DNA of 15,055 bases from Candidatus Aenigmatarchaeota archaeon (GCA_023142905.1 JAGLIP010000006.1:1-15055); one strand, 5' to 3'. Shown: positions 1-7,945, numbered from the stretch's first letter. A program made the numbers and translations. Notes: generated by a model from the letters alone, not told the origin.

Positions 1-2
1 CA

Positions 3-845
3 GGAAAATGGACAGAGAACCTATATAATACATGGCTTTGGATGATACAGCCGGTCTTAAAAGAAAAGCCTGCTGGTTATCCGAACTGGATGAGGTCTGA
101 AGCCTGGAGAGATAAGGATTTGATTACGGCATTGTCCAGCTGGGCGCAGTTAAGGCATGACACAATTCTTTATGTAAAACAGAGTTATACCAGGGCGGTT
201 ATGAAGAGCATAACATCTGTTGGGCCTCAGCCAATACAATCAAAATACTACGGCTATGTTGAGCCGAACCCTGAGCTTTATGCAAGGGCAAAATACATTA
301 CTGAATTTTTGATACAAGGATTAGAAGATCAGGATTGCTTAACTGCGGATGTTAAAACATCATTAGAGCAGAGCCGTGATATTATGGCAAGACTGCAGGA
401 GATTTCTGAAAAAGAGCTTGAAGGGCAGGCATTAAGTGAAGATGACTACGATTACATAGAAAATATTGATTCTGTGTTTAACAGGATTATTGAAGATCTT
501 GCATCTGCACTGACTGTTGAGGCAAACAAGAAGCCGACAGGATCTGGTGTTGAAACACACACGAATTTGGAAGGCAAAGATGATGCATTCAAGACAACAA
601 TAATTGCTGATGTCCATACGGAGACAAACACCAAGAAAGCCTTAGAAGTCGGGACAGGAAAAATTGACTGGATTATTGTTGCGCATGCTTCAAAAGACGG
701 AAGAATAGGACTCGCAGTTGGCCCTGTGTTTAGCTATTATGAATTTCCCTGGCCAATGGATGACAGATTAACTGATGAAAAATGGAGAGAGATGCTAAAT
801 TCCGATGTACCTCCTGAACGGCCGGAATGGATTGCTGTTAATTAA
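3..845 (+). CDS. DUF3160 family protein, C-terminal part (5' end outside window)
   Basis: The reading frame is open from the first complete codon at position 3, so the gene begins upstream of the window. The first ATG in frame, at 42, is internal: residues before it (WTENLYNTWLW) already fit the family. About 280 residues remain. Family features seen are the block RSEAWRDKDLITALSSW followed by LRHDTILYVKQSYT, then GYVEPNPELYAR, and near the end ADVHTETNTKKALEVGTG and AVGPVFSYYEF. These are hallmarks, from memory, of the C-terminal half of DUF3160 proteins, which are usually much longer (around 700 residues). The function of the family is unknown to me; some members carry signal peptides, but the N-terminus needed to judge this is missing. 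The next gene has its own promoter, so the two are probably not one operon. Confidence 0.85.
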   Translation, partial: GKWTENLYNTWLWMIQPVLKEKPAGYPNWMRSEAWRDKDLITALSSWAQLRHDTILYVKQSYTRAVMKSITSVGPQPIQSKYYGYVEPNPELYARAKYITEFLIQGLEDQDCLTADVKTSLEQSRDIMARLQEISEKELEGQALSEDDYDYIENIDSVFNRIIEDLASALTVEANKKPTGSGVETHTNLEGKDDAFKTTIIADVHTETNTKKALEVGTGKIDWIIVAHASKDGRIGLAVGPVFSYYEFPWPMDDRLTDEKWREMLNSDVPPERPEWIAVN

Positions 846-850
846 GAACA

Positions 851-860
851 AAATATATAA
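851..860 (+). promoter_or_regulatory. TATA box of the MFS gene
   Basis: The sequence AAATATATAA is centred about 28 nt before the ATG at 884. With the usual archaeal spacing of about 25-27 nt from TATA box to transcription start, the mRNA would begin at or within a few bases of the start codon, giving a leaderless transcript. No Shine-Dalgarno motif is seen between the box and the ATG, which agrees. Confidence 0.6.
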
Positions 861-883
861 CCTGTGCCCTATAGTAAACAACT

Positions 884-2062
884 ATGAAAGAAACCACAAA
901 ATCATTTGTAATTATAACTGCAATATCCACACTTACAATGATTGGCGGGTATTTTTTGGCGCCGTTTGAGGTACGATTTCTTAAAAGCTTTACTGAAAAC
1001 ACAGCACTTATAGGGCTTACTTATTCTGTTGGCGCCATATTTTTCGCGCTTCTTTCCATATACATCGGGCGCTTGAGTGCAACTTATGGCAAAAAAAGAT
1101 TCATCACAATAGGCACAATTGCAGGAATATTTTATCCATTGCTTTTTGCAAACACTATAAATGTTTTCCAGTACATGGGTGTAAAATTTGTTTGGGCTTT
1201 TGCAGGGGCATCCACAGGCCCTCTTTTGGCCGCGTACCTGCAGGATACGATTTCAAAAACCAAAAATAAAGGAACCCTTCTTGGAGTATTCCATTCAGTG
1301 CACGCGATTGCAGGAAGTTTGGGCGCGCTTCTTGGCGGGCTTATAAGCGATGCATACGGGTTTAGAAACGCGTATGTTTCCGCAGGATATCTCCTTGTGC
1401 TTCCATGCCTGCTTGCCATTATTTTTATCGGTTTTAAAGACCACGAAAAGAAACCGAGAAGAGAAGAGAAGAGAAGTATTTTGTTTTCATTGAAGTATGT
1501 ATTATCAAAACCGGTTCTTGTTTTTCATCTTATGATCAACACACTTTTTGGGCTCAACTGGAGTGTGAAAGCAATATTGTATCCTTTGATAGTCTATGAG
1601 ATGGCAAAAAGCGATGCGGTCACGGGGAGCGTTTTTGCTGTGATGGGTATTACAGCCGCGTTTGTGCTTCCTTATGCCGGGCGCTTTGTCGATAAAAAAG
1701 GATATCTTAAAGGCGCTTTTGTTGCGTATATTGTTTTAGGGTTCGCTTCTTTAGGGCTTGCTTTCTCCACGCAGATTTGGATGTTCTTTCTTTTTTCAGC
1801 CTTTGTTGCTGTGGGTGAGGCATTCAACGGGCCTGTAAGCGGAGTCATTGAAATCGATAACATAGAGAACAAATTTCGCGGAGAGATTATCGGGTTCTAT
1901 ACCGCGTGGGCGTCTACAATAGGGGCCTTGTCTCCTCTTTTGGCAGGATTGCTTCTTGGTTTTATTGGTGCTAAAAGTGTTCTTTTTATCTATTCGGTGG
2001 TTATATTGACCGGATTTTTGGCTGCGCTTCGTGTTTTAAAAAGCAAATGTAAAATAAATTAA
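884..2062 (+). CDS. Major facilitator superfamily transporter
   Basis: A 392-residue hydrophobic protein with about 12 predicted membrane segments split by a charged cytoplasmic loop at residues ~184-199 (KDHEKKPRREEKR). The MFS loop motif appears in both halves: GRLSATYGKKR (residues 62-72, between segments 2 and 3) and GRFVDKKG (266-273, between segments 8 and 9). Glycine-rich helices such as GSLGALLGGLISDAYG are typical of segment 5 in drug/metabolite exporters of the superfamily. Length and topology match a complete 12-helix member in the cell membrane. The substrate cannot be read from the sequence; drug efflux or small-metabolite export is possible. The start at 884 lies just downstream of a TATA box, consistent with leaderless translation. 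It appears to be a single-gene unit, followed by a small hairpin. Confidence 0.9.
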   Translation: MKETTKSFVIITAISTLTMIGGYFLAPFEVRFLKSFTENTALIGLTYSVGAIFFALLSIYIGRLSATYGKKRFITIGTIAGIFYPLLFANTINVFQYMGVKFVWAFAGASTGPLLAAYLQDTISKTKNKGTLLGVFHSVHAIAGSLGALLGGLISDAYGFRNAYVSAGYLLVLPCLLAIIFIGFKDHEKKPRREEKRSILFSLKYVLSKPVLVFHLMINTLFGLNWSVKAILYPLIVYEMAKSDAVTGSVFAVMGITAAFVLPYAGRFVDKKGYLKGAFVAYIVLGFASLGLAFSTQIWMFFLFSAFVAVGEAFNGPVSGVIEIDNIENKFRGEIIGFYTAWASTIGALSPLLAGLLLGFIGAKSVLFIYSVVILTGFLAALRVLKSKCKIN

Positions 2063-2067
2063 TTTTT

Positions 2068-2091
2068 GGCGTTTAAAAAAGAAAAAACGCC
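2068..2091 (+). other. Short hairpin downstream of the MFS gene
   Basis: A perfect 7-bp inverted repeat, GGCGTTT (2068-2074) and AAACGCC (2085-2091), surrounds an A-rich 10-nt loop, 5 nt after the MFS stop codon. No T-run follows it on the plus strand, so it is not a standard intrinsic terminator. It could act as a 3'-end stabilising or processing structure for the MFS mRNA. Confidence 0.4.
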
Positions 2092-2122
2092 TAATTATCC
2101 CGTGTTAGAAGTAACAAAAATA

Positions 2123-2140
2123 CGAAACATTTTAATATAT
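2123..2140 (+). promoter_or_regulatory. BRE and TATA box of the TBP gene
   Basis: CGAAAC (2123-2128) resembles the archaeal B-recognition element and is followed by the TATA box TTTAATATAT (2131-2140). The predicted transcription start is around 2158-2162, leaving a leader of about 30 nt that holds the SD site. An in-frame ATG at 2139 lies inside the TATA box and so cannot be the translation start. Confidence 0.65.
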
Positions 2141-2173
2141 GAACACACCATCAAATTTATCATTTCTTTTTTG

Positions 2174-2178
2174 GGAGG
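2174..2178 (+). promoter_or_regulatory. Shine-Dalgarno site of TBP
   Basis: GGAGG within GGGAGGAG, 11 nt before the ATG at 2190. It decides the start: the product then begins MENINIHNVVAS, which matches the normal N-terminus of archaeal TBP. Confidence 0.7.
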
Positions 2179-2189
2179 AGAAAATACTT

Positions 2190-2729
2190 ATGGAAAACAT
2201 TAACATACACAATGTGGTTGCTTCCTGCCATGCAGGAACACAGATACCTTTAAACCGGCTTGCAATGGAGCTTGAAAGAACAGAATATGAGCCGGAACAA
2301 TTTCCAGGCCTTGTATTGCGGCTTGATGACCCAAAATCCGCAGCACTGATTTTTAACACAGGAAAAATTGTCCTTACCGGAACCAAATCGCCTGCACAGG
2401 CAGAATTAGGTGTTGAAAAACTTGTAAAACTTATACGCACTTTAGGGATAGATATAACTGAAGTTAAGGACATGAAAATCCAGAATATTGTGGCCTCTGC
2501 AAACATGAATGCCAAACTTAACTTAAATAAAATAGCATTTGAGCTTGAAGGAACAGAGTATGAGCCTGCCCAATTTCCGGGATTGGTCTATCGCCTTGAC
2601 GGGCCTAAAACAGTGTTTCTTCTTTTCAGTTCAGGCAAAGTAATCTGCACCGGCGGGAAATCTGAGGAAGATGTGCATGTGTCGGTTGCAAAACTTCGCG
2701 AGAAGCTGAAAGCAATAAGCGCGCTTTGA
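2190..2729 (+). CDS. tbp: TATA-box-binding protein (TBP)
   Basis: General transcription factor that binds and bends the TATA box and, with TFB, recruits archaeal RNA polymerase. The 179-residue product has the two direct repeats of the TBP saddle: residues ~4-85 and ~95-175. All four DNA-kinking phenylalanines are present: F38 and F55 in repeat 1 (QFPGLV, LIFNTGK), F129 and F146 in repeat 2 (QFPGLVYR, LLFSSGK). The Asn pair of the DNA-facing strands (N8, N99) is also kept. Length equals the usual 180-185 residues, with no extra acidic tail. The start at 2190 is chosen over the ATG at 2139 because the latter is inside the TATA box and 2190 has a strong SD site. It appears monocistronic, with its own promoter and a T-rich terminator downstream. 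Confidence 0.97.
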   Translation: MENINIHNVVASCHAGTQIPLNRLAMELERTEYEPEQFPGLVLRLDDPKSAALIFNTGKIVLTGTKSPAQAELGVEKLVKLIRTLGIDITEVKDMKIQNIVASANMNAKLNLNKIAFELEGTEYEPAQFPGLVYRLDGPKTVFLLFSSGKVICTGGKSEEDVHVSVAKLREKLKAISAL

Positions 2730-2734
2730 GTGCG

Positions 2735-2757
2735 TTTTTCTTTTTTCTTGAATTTTT
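2735..2757 (+). terminator. T-rich terminator after TBP
   Basis: Successive T-runs of 5, 6 and 5 bases begin 6 nt after the TBP stop codon. Archaeal RNA polymerase terminates on such T-rich tracts without needing a stable hairpin. A self-complementary AAGCGCGCTT at the very end of the gene could add a weak stem. Confidence 0.6.
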
Positions 2758-2773
2758 ATGTAAAATAAGATAG

Positions 2774-2783
2774 AAATATAAAT
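2774..2783 (+). promoter_or_regulatory. TATA box of the orphan gene
   Basis: AAATATAAAT is centred near 2778, predicting transcription from about 2804-2806 and a leader of roughly 19 nt before the ATG at 2824. An earlier in-frame ATG at 2782 overlaps this box and is therefore unlikely to be used. GGTG at 2815-2818 is a plausible SD site for the ATG at 2824. Confidence 0.55.
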
Positions 2784-2823
2784 GTTTCTTGGGTACTTAG
2801 AAGTAATTACAATTGGTGTTGTT

Positions 2824-4683
2824 ATGGATGTAGAATCACTTTACGAAGAAATATCAACGGAGAATACCTTTCCACAAACTAAAACGGGAATTAAAGGCCT
2901 TAAAAAAAATAGTGACTTTAACGGGTGTTGTAATGCTTACGGTGTGGATCCGGATGCATTCATAATATATGCGGTTGAGCAATTAGGCGATAATGAACAA
3001 ATAGACCCTAATATAGCTCCTTCATCTTTGCCGCCCGAGACGGATGAAATATTCTCGGGTATTAAGAAGACCAGACAGCAAGAAATATATTCTCAAAAAT
3101 CAGAAACCCCCGTATTTGGCGGTAATCGGCTTTCAGATGAAGACGGAACAGAAGTTATAAACTATTTATTCGACAAGGATTTTGATGATGTATCTATAGC
3201 CTATTTAAAAGAAAACTTAAAAACAAATAATGCCGTCATTCTTGACACGCCGTATATAATTGAACTTGCGCTTTCGAAAATATTGCAAACAGACAAATAC
3301 GAAAATTCAAATACGGAATATTATTGGGACACACCAAAAATAACCAAAAATGAAGAGTTTGTTTCAAGATTAGACAAACTATACGAGTTCATTACAAAAG
3401 AAAGAATTGAAAACGAAAGATTAGATGCGGAAGATATATACATCCCTGCAGTAAATGCGATAATGTCAAATAATTTCAAGTCAATAAAACAAAACACACT
3501 TAACGAAATATTTGAAGAACTAAAGGCGCGGGGCAAGGTAGACAAAACATTTGAAGAATTCATGAAAGAAAAAGGGAATTCAAAGATACAATCTAATGAG
3601 TTCCATCCTGCTGTTTTAATATATAATGCTCTTGAGAAAGAAATATTTGAAAAAGATTTTACAAATTCCGCGCTTGAGTGGTATGAAAACATTTCGGGAA
3701 CGGGATTTTCTAAATGTTTTGATGGCTCCGCCGTGCCTCCGGAAAAAGTAGAAGAATCAATGAATGGCAGACTAACAACTGGGTATCATTTATGCCTTGA
3801 TGGTTCTGGTCGGAGCATGCGCAAAAATATCGGTATGGGATATATAGAATACATAAACACAATAAAACTGGCTAAAGACTTTCTAAAAAATGCAGGATTT
3901 AACGAAGACGCTGAAACCATAAATAAAACTATAGAAGAAACAGTAAATGCATCTGTGGCACTTAATGTAATCAAGCAGCAAAAAGATAAAAGCGCCGATG
4001 GCACAAGAGATATTTTTTTGGATGTTATTGAATTCATGAATTCTGAAGGTTATTCTTTCCCGCCAAAAGATACCCAAAACCTACTGAAAGGATGGTATTT
4101 GGAAGAAACTAAATCTAAAAAAGGCGGTAAAAAAGCATATAGGCCGTATGGTCGATATTTTAAAACGAAAGAAGAAAGTATTGATTCAAAAATACTCCGA
4201 ATGTATCAAGAATTTGGCGGAAAGAAAAAAGACCTTGTTGTAAAAACGCCGGCGCAGATCTTTAAAGAACAAAAGATTAAAGAACAAAAGACTGCTGCTG
4301 AAAGACAAAGACAACAAAGAGAAGCTGATTTTCAGCGCGAAATGGGTGGGGAAACAGCACGAAGAGAAGAATTGCGAAGATTTGAAGAACCAGAATACAA
4401 AAGATTTCAAGAAGAGCCCGGAGAGGAAATAGAATTCTATGTAACAAATGCAAAGATTCGAACAAAAACTATTGAATTGAGGGGCAGACACACCACCGAT
4501 GGAAAATCCAAAGTTGTTGGTGAGATACCAAAAAGCGAATTTATCGATACCTGTGCTGCGGAACCGACAAGAGACGAGTTATTAAACAGTGTGTTTACAG
4601 GAATTGTAGCAAAGACCAAAGGCAAACATCTTGTATTAACCGATGTTGGCTTACATGATTCAGGATTATATTGTTCGCTGTAA
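2824..4683 (+). CDS. Uncharacterised 619-residue protein with coiled-coil segment
   Basis: I do not recognise this protein. It has no signal peptide or membrane segment and looks soluble and acidic to neutral, rich in Asn, Lys and Glu. An N-terminal region (~1-100) contains a Pro-rich spacer. A long, mostly helical middle carries two similar Cys motifs, KCFDGSAVPP and LCLDGSGRS, about 30 residues apart. A basic stretch (KKGGKKAYRPYGRYFK) is followed at residues ~477-533 by a highly charged coiled coil with a tandem KEQKIKEQK. A predicted beta-rich C-terminal domain of ~85 residues (EIEFYVTNAKIRTKTIELRG to LHDSGLYCSL) ends the protein and could be a small barrel. The start at 2824 is preferred because the ATG at 2782 overlaps the TATA box. 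The gene has its own promoter and lies between TBP and MCM. Its wobble positions look more AT-rich than its neighbours, which may mean lineage-specific or acquired origin. Confidence 0.8.
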   Translation: MDVESLYEEISTENTFPQTKTGIKGLKKNSDFNGCCNAYGVDPDAFIIYAVEQLGDNEQIDPNIAPSSLPPETDEIFSGIKKTRQQEIYSQKSETPVFGGNRLSDEDGTEVINYLFDKDFDDVSIAYLKENLKTNNAVILDTPYIIELALSKILQTDKYENSNTEYYWDTPKITKNEEFVSRLDKLYEFITKERIENERLDAEDIYIPAVNAIMSNNFKSIKQNTLNEIFEELKARGKVDKTFEEFMKEKGNSKIQSNEFHPAVLIYNALEKEIFEKDFTNSALEWYENISGTGFSKCFDGSAVPPEKVEESMNGRLTTGYHLCLDGSGRSMRKNIGMGYIEYINTIKLAKDFLKNAGFNEDAETINKTIEETVNASVALNVIKQQKDKSADGTRDIFLDVIEFMNSEGYSFPPKDTQNLLKGWYLEETKSKKGGKKAYRPYGRYFKTKEESIDSKILRMYQEFGGKKKDLVVKTPAQIFKEQKIKEQKTAAERQRQQREADFQREMGGETARREELRRFEEPEYKRFQEEPGEEIEFYVTNAKIRTKTIELRGRHTTDGKSKVVGEIPKSEFIDTCAAEPTRDELLNSVFTGIVAKTKGKHLVLTDVGLHDSGLYCSL

Positions 4684-4696
4684 AACAATCTAAACT

Positions 4697-4707
4697 AATT
4701 TAAATTT
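4697..4707 (+). promoter_or_regulatory. TATA box of the MCM operon
   Basis: AATTTAAATTT is centred at 4702, 24 nt before the ATG at 4726 and only 15 nt before the ATG at 4717. Usual TATA-to-start spacing places transcription initiation near 4726-4728, supporting a leaderless mRNA from the second ATG. No SD motif with normal spacing serves either ATG. Confidence 0.5.
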
Positions 4708-4725
4708 GCCTCAAGAATGTGGGGT

Positions 4726-6750
4726 ATGGAAAAAACTCTGGAATATTCTGATTTGCTTTCTAAGTTTGAAGTGTTTTTCTCAGAAATCTATTATGACAAC
4801 CTGTTAAAAGCAGTGCAGGCGGCAACGCCGGTGATTGTTGATTTTGAGGATTTGGAGAAATTCGACTCAGAAGTTGCAGATTATCTTTTGGAAAATCCGG
4901 ATGAAGTTTTCCAGGCAATTGAGGAAGCAGTCTCAAATGTTGATATTGGCGAGCCTATTGACACCAAAATAATTGTGCGATTCACAAACACGCCGGAATC
5001 AGGCTCGGTTGCAATAAAGAATGTTCGAAGCAAGCACATAAAGAAGTTCGTGGCAATTGACGGCATAATAAAACAGGCATCGGAAGTCAGGCCGGAAATA
5101 ACGCTTGCGACTTTTGAGTGCAAGGCATGCGGTGAGCGAATAAACATCATGCAGGAAGAGCAGCAGCTTGAAAAACCTTACATGTGCGCATGTGGAAACA
5201 AGCAGGGATTTGCAATGGTTTCTAGAAAAATGATAGACCTACAGCGGCTTGAAATTGAGGAGTCTCCTGACAAGCTTGACGGCGGGGCGCAGGCGAGAAA
5301 ACTTGCTGCGTTTTTGCAGGCAGACCTTGTTGACCCAAAATTCCAGAAAAAAGTAATTCCCGGTGCAAAAGTCAGGGTATTCGGCATTATACGCGACATT
5401 CCCTTAAAGGTTGAAAAAGGCAAAGAAACAAAAAGGCGCGACCTTTATATTGAGGCAAACTATCTTGAGACAATTGAGCAGGAATTTGAAGACCTTGATA
5501 TTACTGAAGAAGATGAAAAGGTCATAAAAGAGCTTGCCCAAAACCCAAAAATTTATGAGCTGCTCACACAATCAATTGCTCCATCTATTTATGGATATGA
5601 AAAAATAAAACAATCAATCGCTTTGCAGCTTTTCGGCGGGGTCAGAAAAGTAAGAAAGGACGGAGTTACAACAAGAGGAGATATGCACATACTGCTTGTA
5701 GGTGATCCGGGTGCCGGTAAATCCCAGCTTTTAAAATATGTTGCGGGTCTTGCCCCCAAAGCAAGATATGTTGTAGGTAAATCCACTTCCGGTGCGGGTT
5801 TGACCGCCACTGTTGTCAAAGACGAGTTCATGCGCGGTTGGGCACTGGAAGCGGGTGCATTGGTTCTTGCAAACAAGGGAATTGCAATGATAGATGAACT
5901 TGACAAGATGGGCAAGGATGACAGGAGTGCTATGCATGAAGTAATGGAACAACAAACAGTTACTATAAGCAAGGCAAATGTGCAGGCAACACTGAATGCG
6001 CAGACAACTATTTTAGGTGCTGCAAACCCAAAATTCGGCAGGTTTGATCCATACACATCCATTCCCGAACAGATTGATTTGCCGGATACGCTTATTTCAC
6101 GATTTGACCTGATGTTTATTATACGGGATGTGCCAAACAAAGAAACAGACACCCGCCTTGTGCGCCATATTCTGAAAATGCACGAAAACCCGGATATACA
6201 ACAGCCACCCATAGAGTCCGAAATGCTTCGAAAATACATAGCATACGCAAAAATAAATGTTGCGCCTGTACTGACCGAAGCTGCGCAAAAAGAGATTGAA
6301 AAATTCTATGTGTCCTTAAGAAACAAGTACACTGGAGAAGAACAGTCCGCGGTTCCTATTGGCGCAAGGCAGCTTGAGGCTTTAATAAGGCTTTCAGAGG
6401 CATCCGCAAAAGTGCGGCTTTCAGACAAGGTCTTGAAAAAAGATGCTAAAAAAGCAATTGACCTTCTTATGGAATACATGATGGCTGTTGGTGTTGACCC
6501 TGAAACAGGGCAGCTTGACATGGATCGGCTTGAAACAGGAACAACTGCAAGCCAGAGAAACAAGATTCGCCTGCTATTGAAAGTGATAGCGGAAATGCAG
6601 GAAGAATCGCCTGAAAAAACTGTGCTTATTGAAGATGTGATAGCTGCTGCAGAAGAGCAGGGAATAGAAGATGCTGAAGATATAATAAACAAACTGAAAC
6701 GCGAAGGCGAACTATTCGAACCAAAGCAGGGGCATATAAGAAAGGTGTAA
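4726..6750 (+). CDS. mcm: Replicative DNA helicase MCM
   Basis: Hexameric 3'-5' helicase that unwinds DNA at the archaeal replication fork. Residue numbers here count from the alternative ATG at 4717; subtract 3 for the start at 4726. The N-terminal domain holds a zinc-binding set, C135-x2-C138 and C157-x-C159. The AAA+ domain has Walker A GDPGAGKS (from residue 329), Walker B MIDELDKM (D393, E394), sensor-1 region LGAANPKFG and arginine finger SRFDL (R462). A C-terminal winged-helix domain (~615-677) ends LFEPKQGHIRKV. Length of about 675 residues is normal and no intein interrupts the Walker motifs. The start at 4726 is chosen from the TATA position; it gives MEKTLEYSDLL. It is the first gene of a tight operon with an OB-fold protein, aIF2-beta and a DUF424 protein. 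Confidence 0.97.
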   Translation: MEKTLEYSDLLSKFEVFFSEIYYDNLLKAVQAATPVIVDFEDLEKFDSEVADYLLENPDEVFQAIEEAVSNVDIGEPIDTKIIVRFTNTPESGSVAIKNVRSKHIKKFVAIDGIIKQASEVRPEITLATFECKACGERINIMQEEQQLEKPYMCACGNKQGFAMVSRKMIDLQRLEIEESPDKLDGGAQARKLAAFLQADLVDPKFQKKVIPGAKVRVFGIIRDIPLKVEKGKETKRRDLYIEANYLETIEQEFEDLDITEEDEKVIKELAQNPKIYELLTQSIAPSIYGYEKIKQSIALQLFGGVRKVRKDGVTTRGDMHILLVGDPGAGKSQLLKYVAGLAPKARYVVGKSTSGAGLTATVVKDEFMRGWALEAGALVLANKGIAMIDELDKMGKDDRSAMHEVMEQQTVTISKANVQATLNAQTTILGAANPKFGRFDPYTSIPEQIDLPDTLISRFDLMFIIRDVPNKETDTRLVRHILKMHENPDIQQPPIESEMLRKYIAYAKINVAPVLTEAAQKEIEKFYVSLRNKYTGEEQSAVPIGARQLEALIRLSEASAKVRLSDKVLKKDAKKAIDLLMEYMMAVGVDPETGQLDMDRLETGTTASQRNKIRLLLKVIAEMQEESPEKTVLIEDVIAAAEEQGIEDAEDIINKLKREGELFEPKQGHIRKV

Positions 6751-6754
6751 TTGT

Positions 6755-7525
6755 ATGAATGAAACAAAACAACCAATAAAACGCCTTGTGGCATATAAAG
6801 TCACAATCGCGGATGTAGTGGATGGTAACTACAAGGCACAGGAAGGATTCAATCCGTCGCGTGTTGAAATCTCATGGGGTCTTAGTGTCTCACGAGTGCA
6901 TATAATTGCAACTGTTGTAAACCACTATAAAAGTGAGGACTCCAAATACGCATTTATCACGCTTGATGACGGAACAGGTGTTATTAGGTCAAAAGCATTC
7001 CAGCAGGACACAAAATTTCTTGAAAAAATAAAAAAAGGAGATATTGTTGATGTAATTGGGCGCATCCGCGAATATAATGACGAGAGGTATATTGTTCCTG
7101 AAGTTGTGCGCGTTGTTGATGATTACAATATGATTACCCTGAGAAAGCTTGAAACAACGGTTTTCAAAAACAAATTTTTAAAGAAAGAGGGGATGGCAAC
7201 AAAACAAAAAGAAGATGGAAAAAAAGAGAGGGTCGAACCTGAAAAAAAGAAAAAAACGGTAAAAAACACCCCTCAAAAACAGGAACCTAAGCCGGAAAAA
7301 AAGAAAGATGCGGCAAAAGAAACAAAAAAACCGCTGGATGATAAGGAAATACGGGAGCGGGTTGTAAAAACAATAGAGGTTCTTGATGACGGCGAAGGTG
7401 TGGACTACACAGATATACTTAAAAATGTAGACTTGGAAGATAATCTAATTGAAAAGGCTATTGATGAACTGCTAAGCGAAGGCTCATGCTATGAACCGCG
7501 CGCAGGAAAAATAAAGGTGTTGTAA
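6755..7525 (+). CDS. RPA-like single-stranded-DNA-binding protein, OB fold plus winged helix
   Basis: Probably a subunit of the archaeal replication protein A type that coats single-stranded DNA at the fork (COG3390/RPA32-like, from memory). The 256 residues divide into an OB fold (~45-123: SRVHIIATVV, AFITLDDGTGVIRSKAF, GDIVDVIGRI, ERYIVPEVVRVV), a strongly charged Lys/Glu/Pro linker (~140-192) and a C-terminal winged helix (~196-256) ending CYEPRAGKIKVL. OB plus winged helix is the layout of RPA32 subunits. The tail resembles the C-terminal winged helix of MCM encoded just upstream. The ATG at 6755 follows the MCM stop by 4 nt; its SD site GGTG (6744-6747) is at the end of the MCM gene, which suggests coupled translation. 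Direct DNA binding is inferred from the fold. Confidence 0.85.
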   Translation: MNETKQPIKRLVAYKVTIADVVDGNYKAQEGFNPSRVEISWGLSVSRVHIIATVVNHYKSEDSKYAFITLDDGTGVIRSKAFQQDTKFLEKIKKGDIVDVIGRIREYNDERYIVPEVVRVVDDYNMITLRKLETTVFKNKFLKKEGMATKQKEDGKKERVEPEKKKKTVKNTPQKQEPKPEKKKDAAKETKKPLDDKEIRERVVKTIEVLDDGEGVDYTDILKNVDLEDNLIEKAIDELLSEGSCYEPRAGKIKVL

Positions 7526-7945
7526 ATGACAGAAGAATATGATTATGATGCGCTGCTTGAAAAAGCAAGAAAACAGCTCCCTGAAAAAGTGTTCAAGCAC
7601 GAAAGACTTGAAATGCCAAAACTCAACTCAGCTGTTATCGGAAACAGGACATTTGTAAAAAAATTCCCCGAAGCTGTAGGTATCATACGGCGGGACCCAA
7701 AGCATGTTGTGAAATATCTTGCAAAAGAGCTTGGAAGCCAGGGAAGCATTGAAGGAGAAGCCGCAATATTTCAGGGAAAATTTGGAAATATTCGCGTTAA
7801 TGAAAAATTCGAGAAATATGTAAATCTTTTTGTGCTTTGCTCTGAATGCAAAAAGCCAGATACAGCCCTTGTTAAAGAAAACAGGATTGATTTTGTGAAA
7901 TGCGAAGCATGCGGGGCTAAAAAACGCGTTGAAGGCATCAAATAG
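7526..7945 (+). CDS. aif2b: Translation initiation factor aIF2 subunit beta
   Basis: Beta subunit of the aIF2 heterotrimer, which delivers initiator Met-tRNA to the small ribosomal subunit. The 139-residue length is typical of the archaeal protein. The N-terminal helix that contacts the gamma subunit is at ~5-20 (YDALLEKARKQLP), the central alpha/beta domain at ~35-95 includes GNRTFVKKFPEAVGIIRRDPKHV, and a C-terminal zinc ribbon uses C105-x2-C108 and C126-x2-C129. The ATG follows the preceding stop codon directly, with SD site GGTG at 7516-7519 six bases before it. It is co-transcribed with replication genes upstream and a DUF424 gene downstream. Confidence 0.96.
   Translation: MTEEYDYDALLEKARKQLPEKVFKHERLEMPKLNSAVIGNRTFVKKFPEAVGIIRRDPKHVVKYLAKELGSQGSIEGEAAIFQGKFGNIRVNEKFEKYVNLFVLCSECKKPDTALVKENRIDFVKCEACGAKKRVEGIK

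Noticed and set aside
2139..2141. ATG at 2139 as the TBP start
   Set aside because: It falls in the TATA box; the ATG at 2190 has a GGAGG site and gives the normal N-terminus.
2063..2189. tRNA or small RNA gene in the longest true intergenic gaps
   Set aside because: No cloverleaf, T-loop motif or extended pairing was found in the gaps at 2063-2189, 2730-2823 or 8246-8356; they are explained by promoters, leaders and a small hairpin.
4263..4289. Tandem AAAGAACAAAAG repeat as a mobile or CRISPR repeat
   Set aside because: Only two short copies in frame, coding for KEQK units of a coiled coil.
5701..5910. Intein in MCM
   Set aside because: Walker A and B are at normal spacing, and total length is that of an intein-free archaeal MCM.
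5589..6239. Long minus-strand open frame within MCM
   Set aside because: It is antisense to the Walker A/B region, has no recognisable domain and no promoter or SD site; codon bias of MCM explains it.
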